Positions 6,783-7,005 of a stretch of 7,005 nucleotides of DNA are shown piece by piece. The stretch is from an uncultured Muribaculaceae bacterium (GTDB lineage: Bacteria > Bacteroidota > Bacteroidia > Bacteroidales > Muribaculaceae), in NCBI GenBank assembly GCA_947178235.1, contig CAMWXQ010000056.1, forward strand, positions 1 to 7,005. Direction: 5' to 3'. The notes beneath the pieces are model-generated. The model saw nothing but the letters and a program-made list of their open reading frames with translations. It did not search any database and had not been told where the DNA came from. How positions within the stretch are numbered: the first letter of the stretch is position 1; each line of letters opens with the position of its first letter. The translations under genes and the position numbers were made by a program.

Positions 6783-7005
6783 TCAGAATGCAGCCATGCG
6801 GTTGCTGAGGTCAGGTTTGGCGGTGAGGTGGTCCATCTTGCCCGAGTTGAAGCGGTCGATGAGTTCGAGGTAGAGAACCTTGGGGCTCGCGGCAAGGCGC
6901 ACACCCTTTTTGAGCGGTTCCATGTAGTCGTTGCCGGCTGCGAGGTAGTCGATGGTAGCCCGGCGGGAGTGGCGTGCGGGGTCGATGGGTTTGCGGTGGA
7001 TGGTG
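6783..7005 (-). CDS. Probable 5'-nucleotidase C-terminal-domain protein, partial (3' end only)
   Basis: Only the last 73 codons and the stop are in the window; the start lies beyond the right edge. The visible part includes RRATIDYLAAGNDYMEPLKKG, written here in two pieces as RRATIDYL (14-21 of the visible part) and AAGNDYMEPLKKG (22-34). This matches the near-C-terminal block of the 5'-nucleotidase/UshA C-terminal domain, where homologues have a similar ATxDYLAxGNDG segment. It is followed by a helix (VLYLELIDRF) and an ending LTAKPDLSNRM that resembles the family's closing strand (homologues: a helix, then a segment ending in GRI or GRV). In Bacteroidota this substrate-binding domain is often a separate exported protein next to a metallophosphatase partner. 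Here the downstream neighbour is DUF486, so the partner would have to be upstream or in the same polypeptide. The identification rests on a short fragment. Confidence 0.62.
   Translation of the reverse strand, partial: TIHRKPIDPARHSRRATIDYLAAGNDYMEPLKKGVRLAASPKVLYLELIDRFNSGKMDHLTAKPDLSNRMAAF

Noticed and set aside
1..7005. Search by eye for CRISPR arrays, insertion sequence ends, tRNA or rRNA genes, toxin-antitoxin pairs or defence genes.
   Set aside because: No spaced direct repeats, transposase, cloverleaf or nuclease/abortive-infection domains were seen. Gaps between genes are all under 130 bp and hold only the elements listed.

Overview
This window looks like chromosomal DNA from a member of the Bacteroidota, most likely the order Bacteroidales. 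Three things point there. Start codons lack Shine-Dalgarno sequences. Two sites match the Bacteroidota -7 promoter box TAnnTTTG, one of them with a well-spaced -33 TTTG. The protein types are also typical: a 146-aa dCMP deaminase, a roughly 550-aa membrane-anchored S41 protease, a Porphyromonas-like superoxide dismutase and a DUF486 protein. Codons end mostly in C or G, so the genome is moderately GC-rich. The family cannot be fixed from the sequence; Muribaculaceae is a reasonable guess.

The left part (72-3751) is a plus-strand run of four housekeeping genes behind one clear promoter: dCMP deaminase, an S41 C-terminal processing protease, 5-formyltetrahydrofolate cyclo-ligase and ribonuclease Z. 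The protease stop and the cyclo-ligase start overlap as ATGA, which suggests translational coupling. The first and third genes both feed dTMP and one-carbon metabolism: dCMP deaminase makes dUMP, and the cyclo-ligase returns 5-formyl-THF to the active folate pool. The protease and RNase Z act in envelope protein turnover and tRNA 3' maturation. They look like operon companions rather than pathway partners.

The middle (3844-6255, plus strand) holds an AspT/YidE-type transporter with two central RCK_C domains, preceded by a predicted RNA hairpin that ends five bases before its start codon. An iron-type superoxide dismutase follows after a 129-bp gap. A strong intrinsic terminator at 6321-6357 closes the plus-strand genes.

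The right end (6381-7005) is on the minus strand and converges on that terminator. It carries the last 73 codons of a probable 5'-nucleotidase C-terminal-domain protein, then a small four-helix DUF486 membrane protein. A -7 box lies only 8 bp upstream of the DUF486 start codon, so its message may be leaderless or nearly so.

I found no mobile element, CRISPR array, tRNA, rRNA or defence locus. All gaps between genes are under 130 bp. The window reads as an ordinary conserved region, and the findings are small regulatory or residue-level points rather than a new system.
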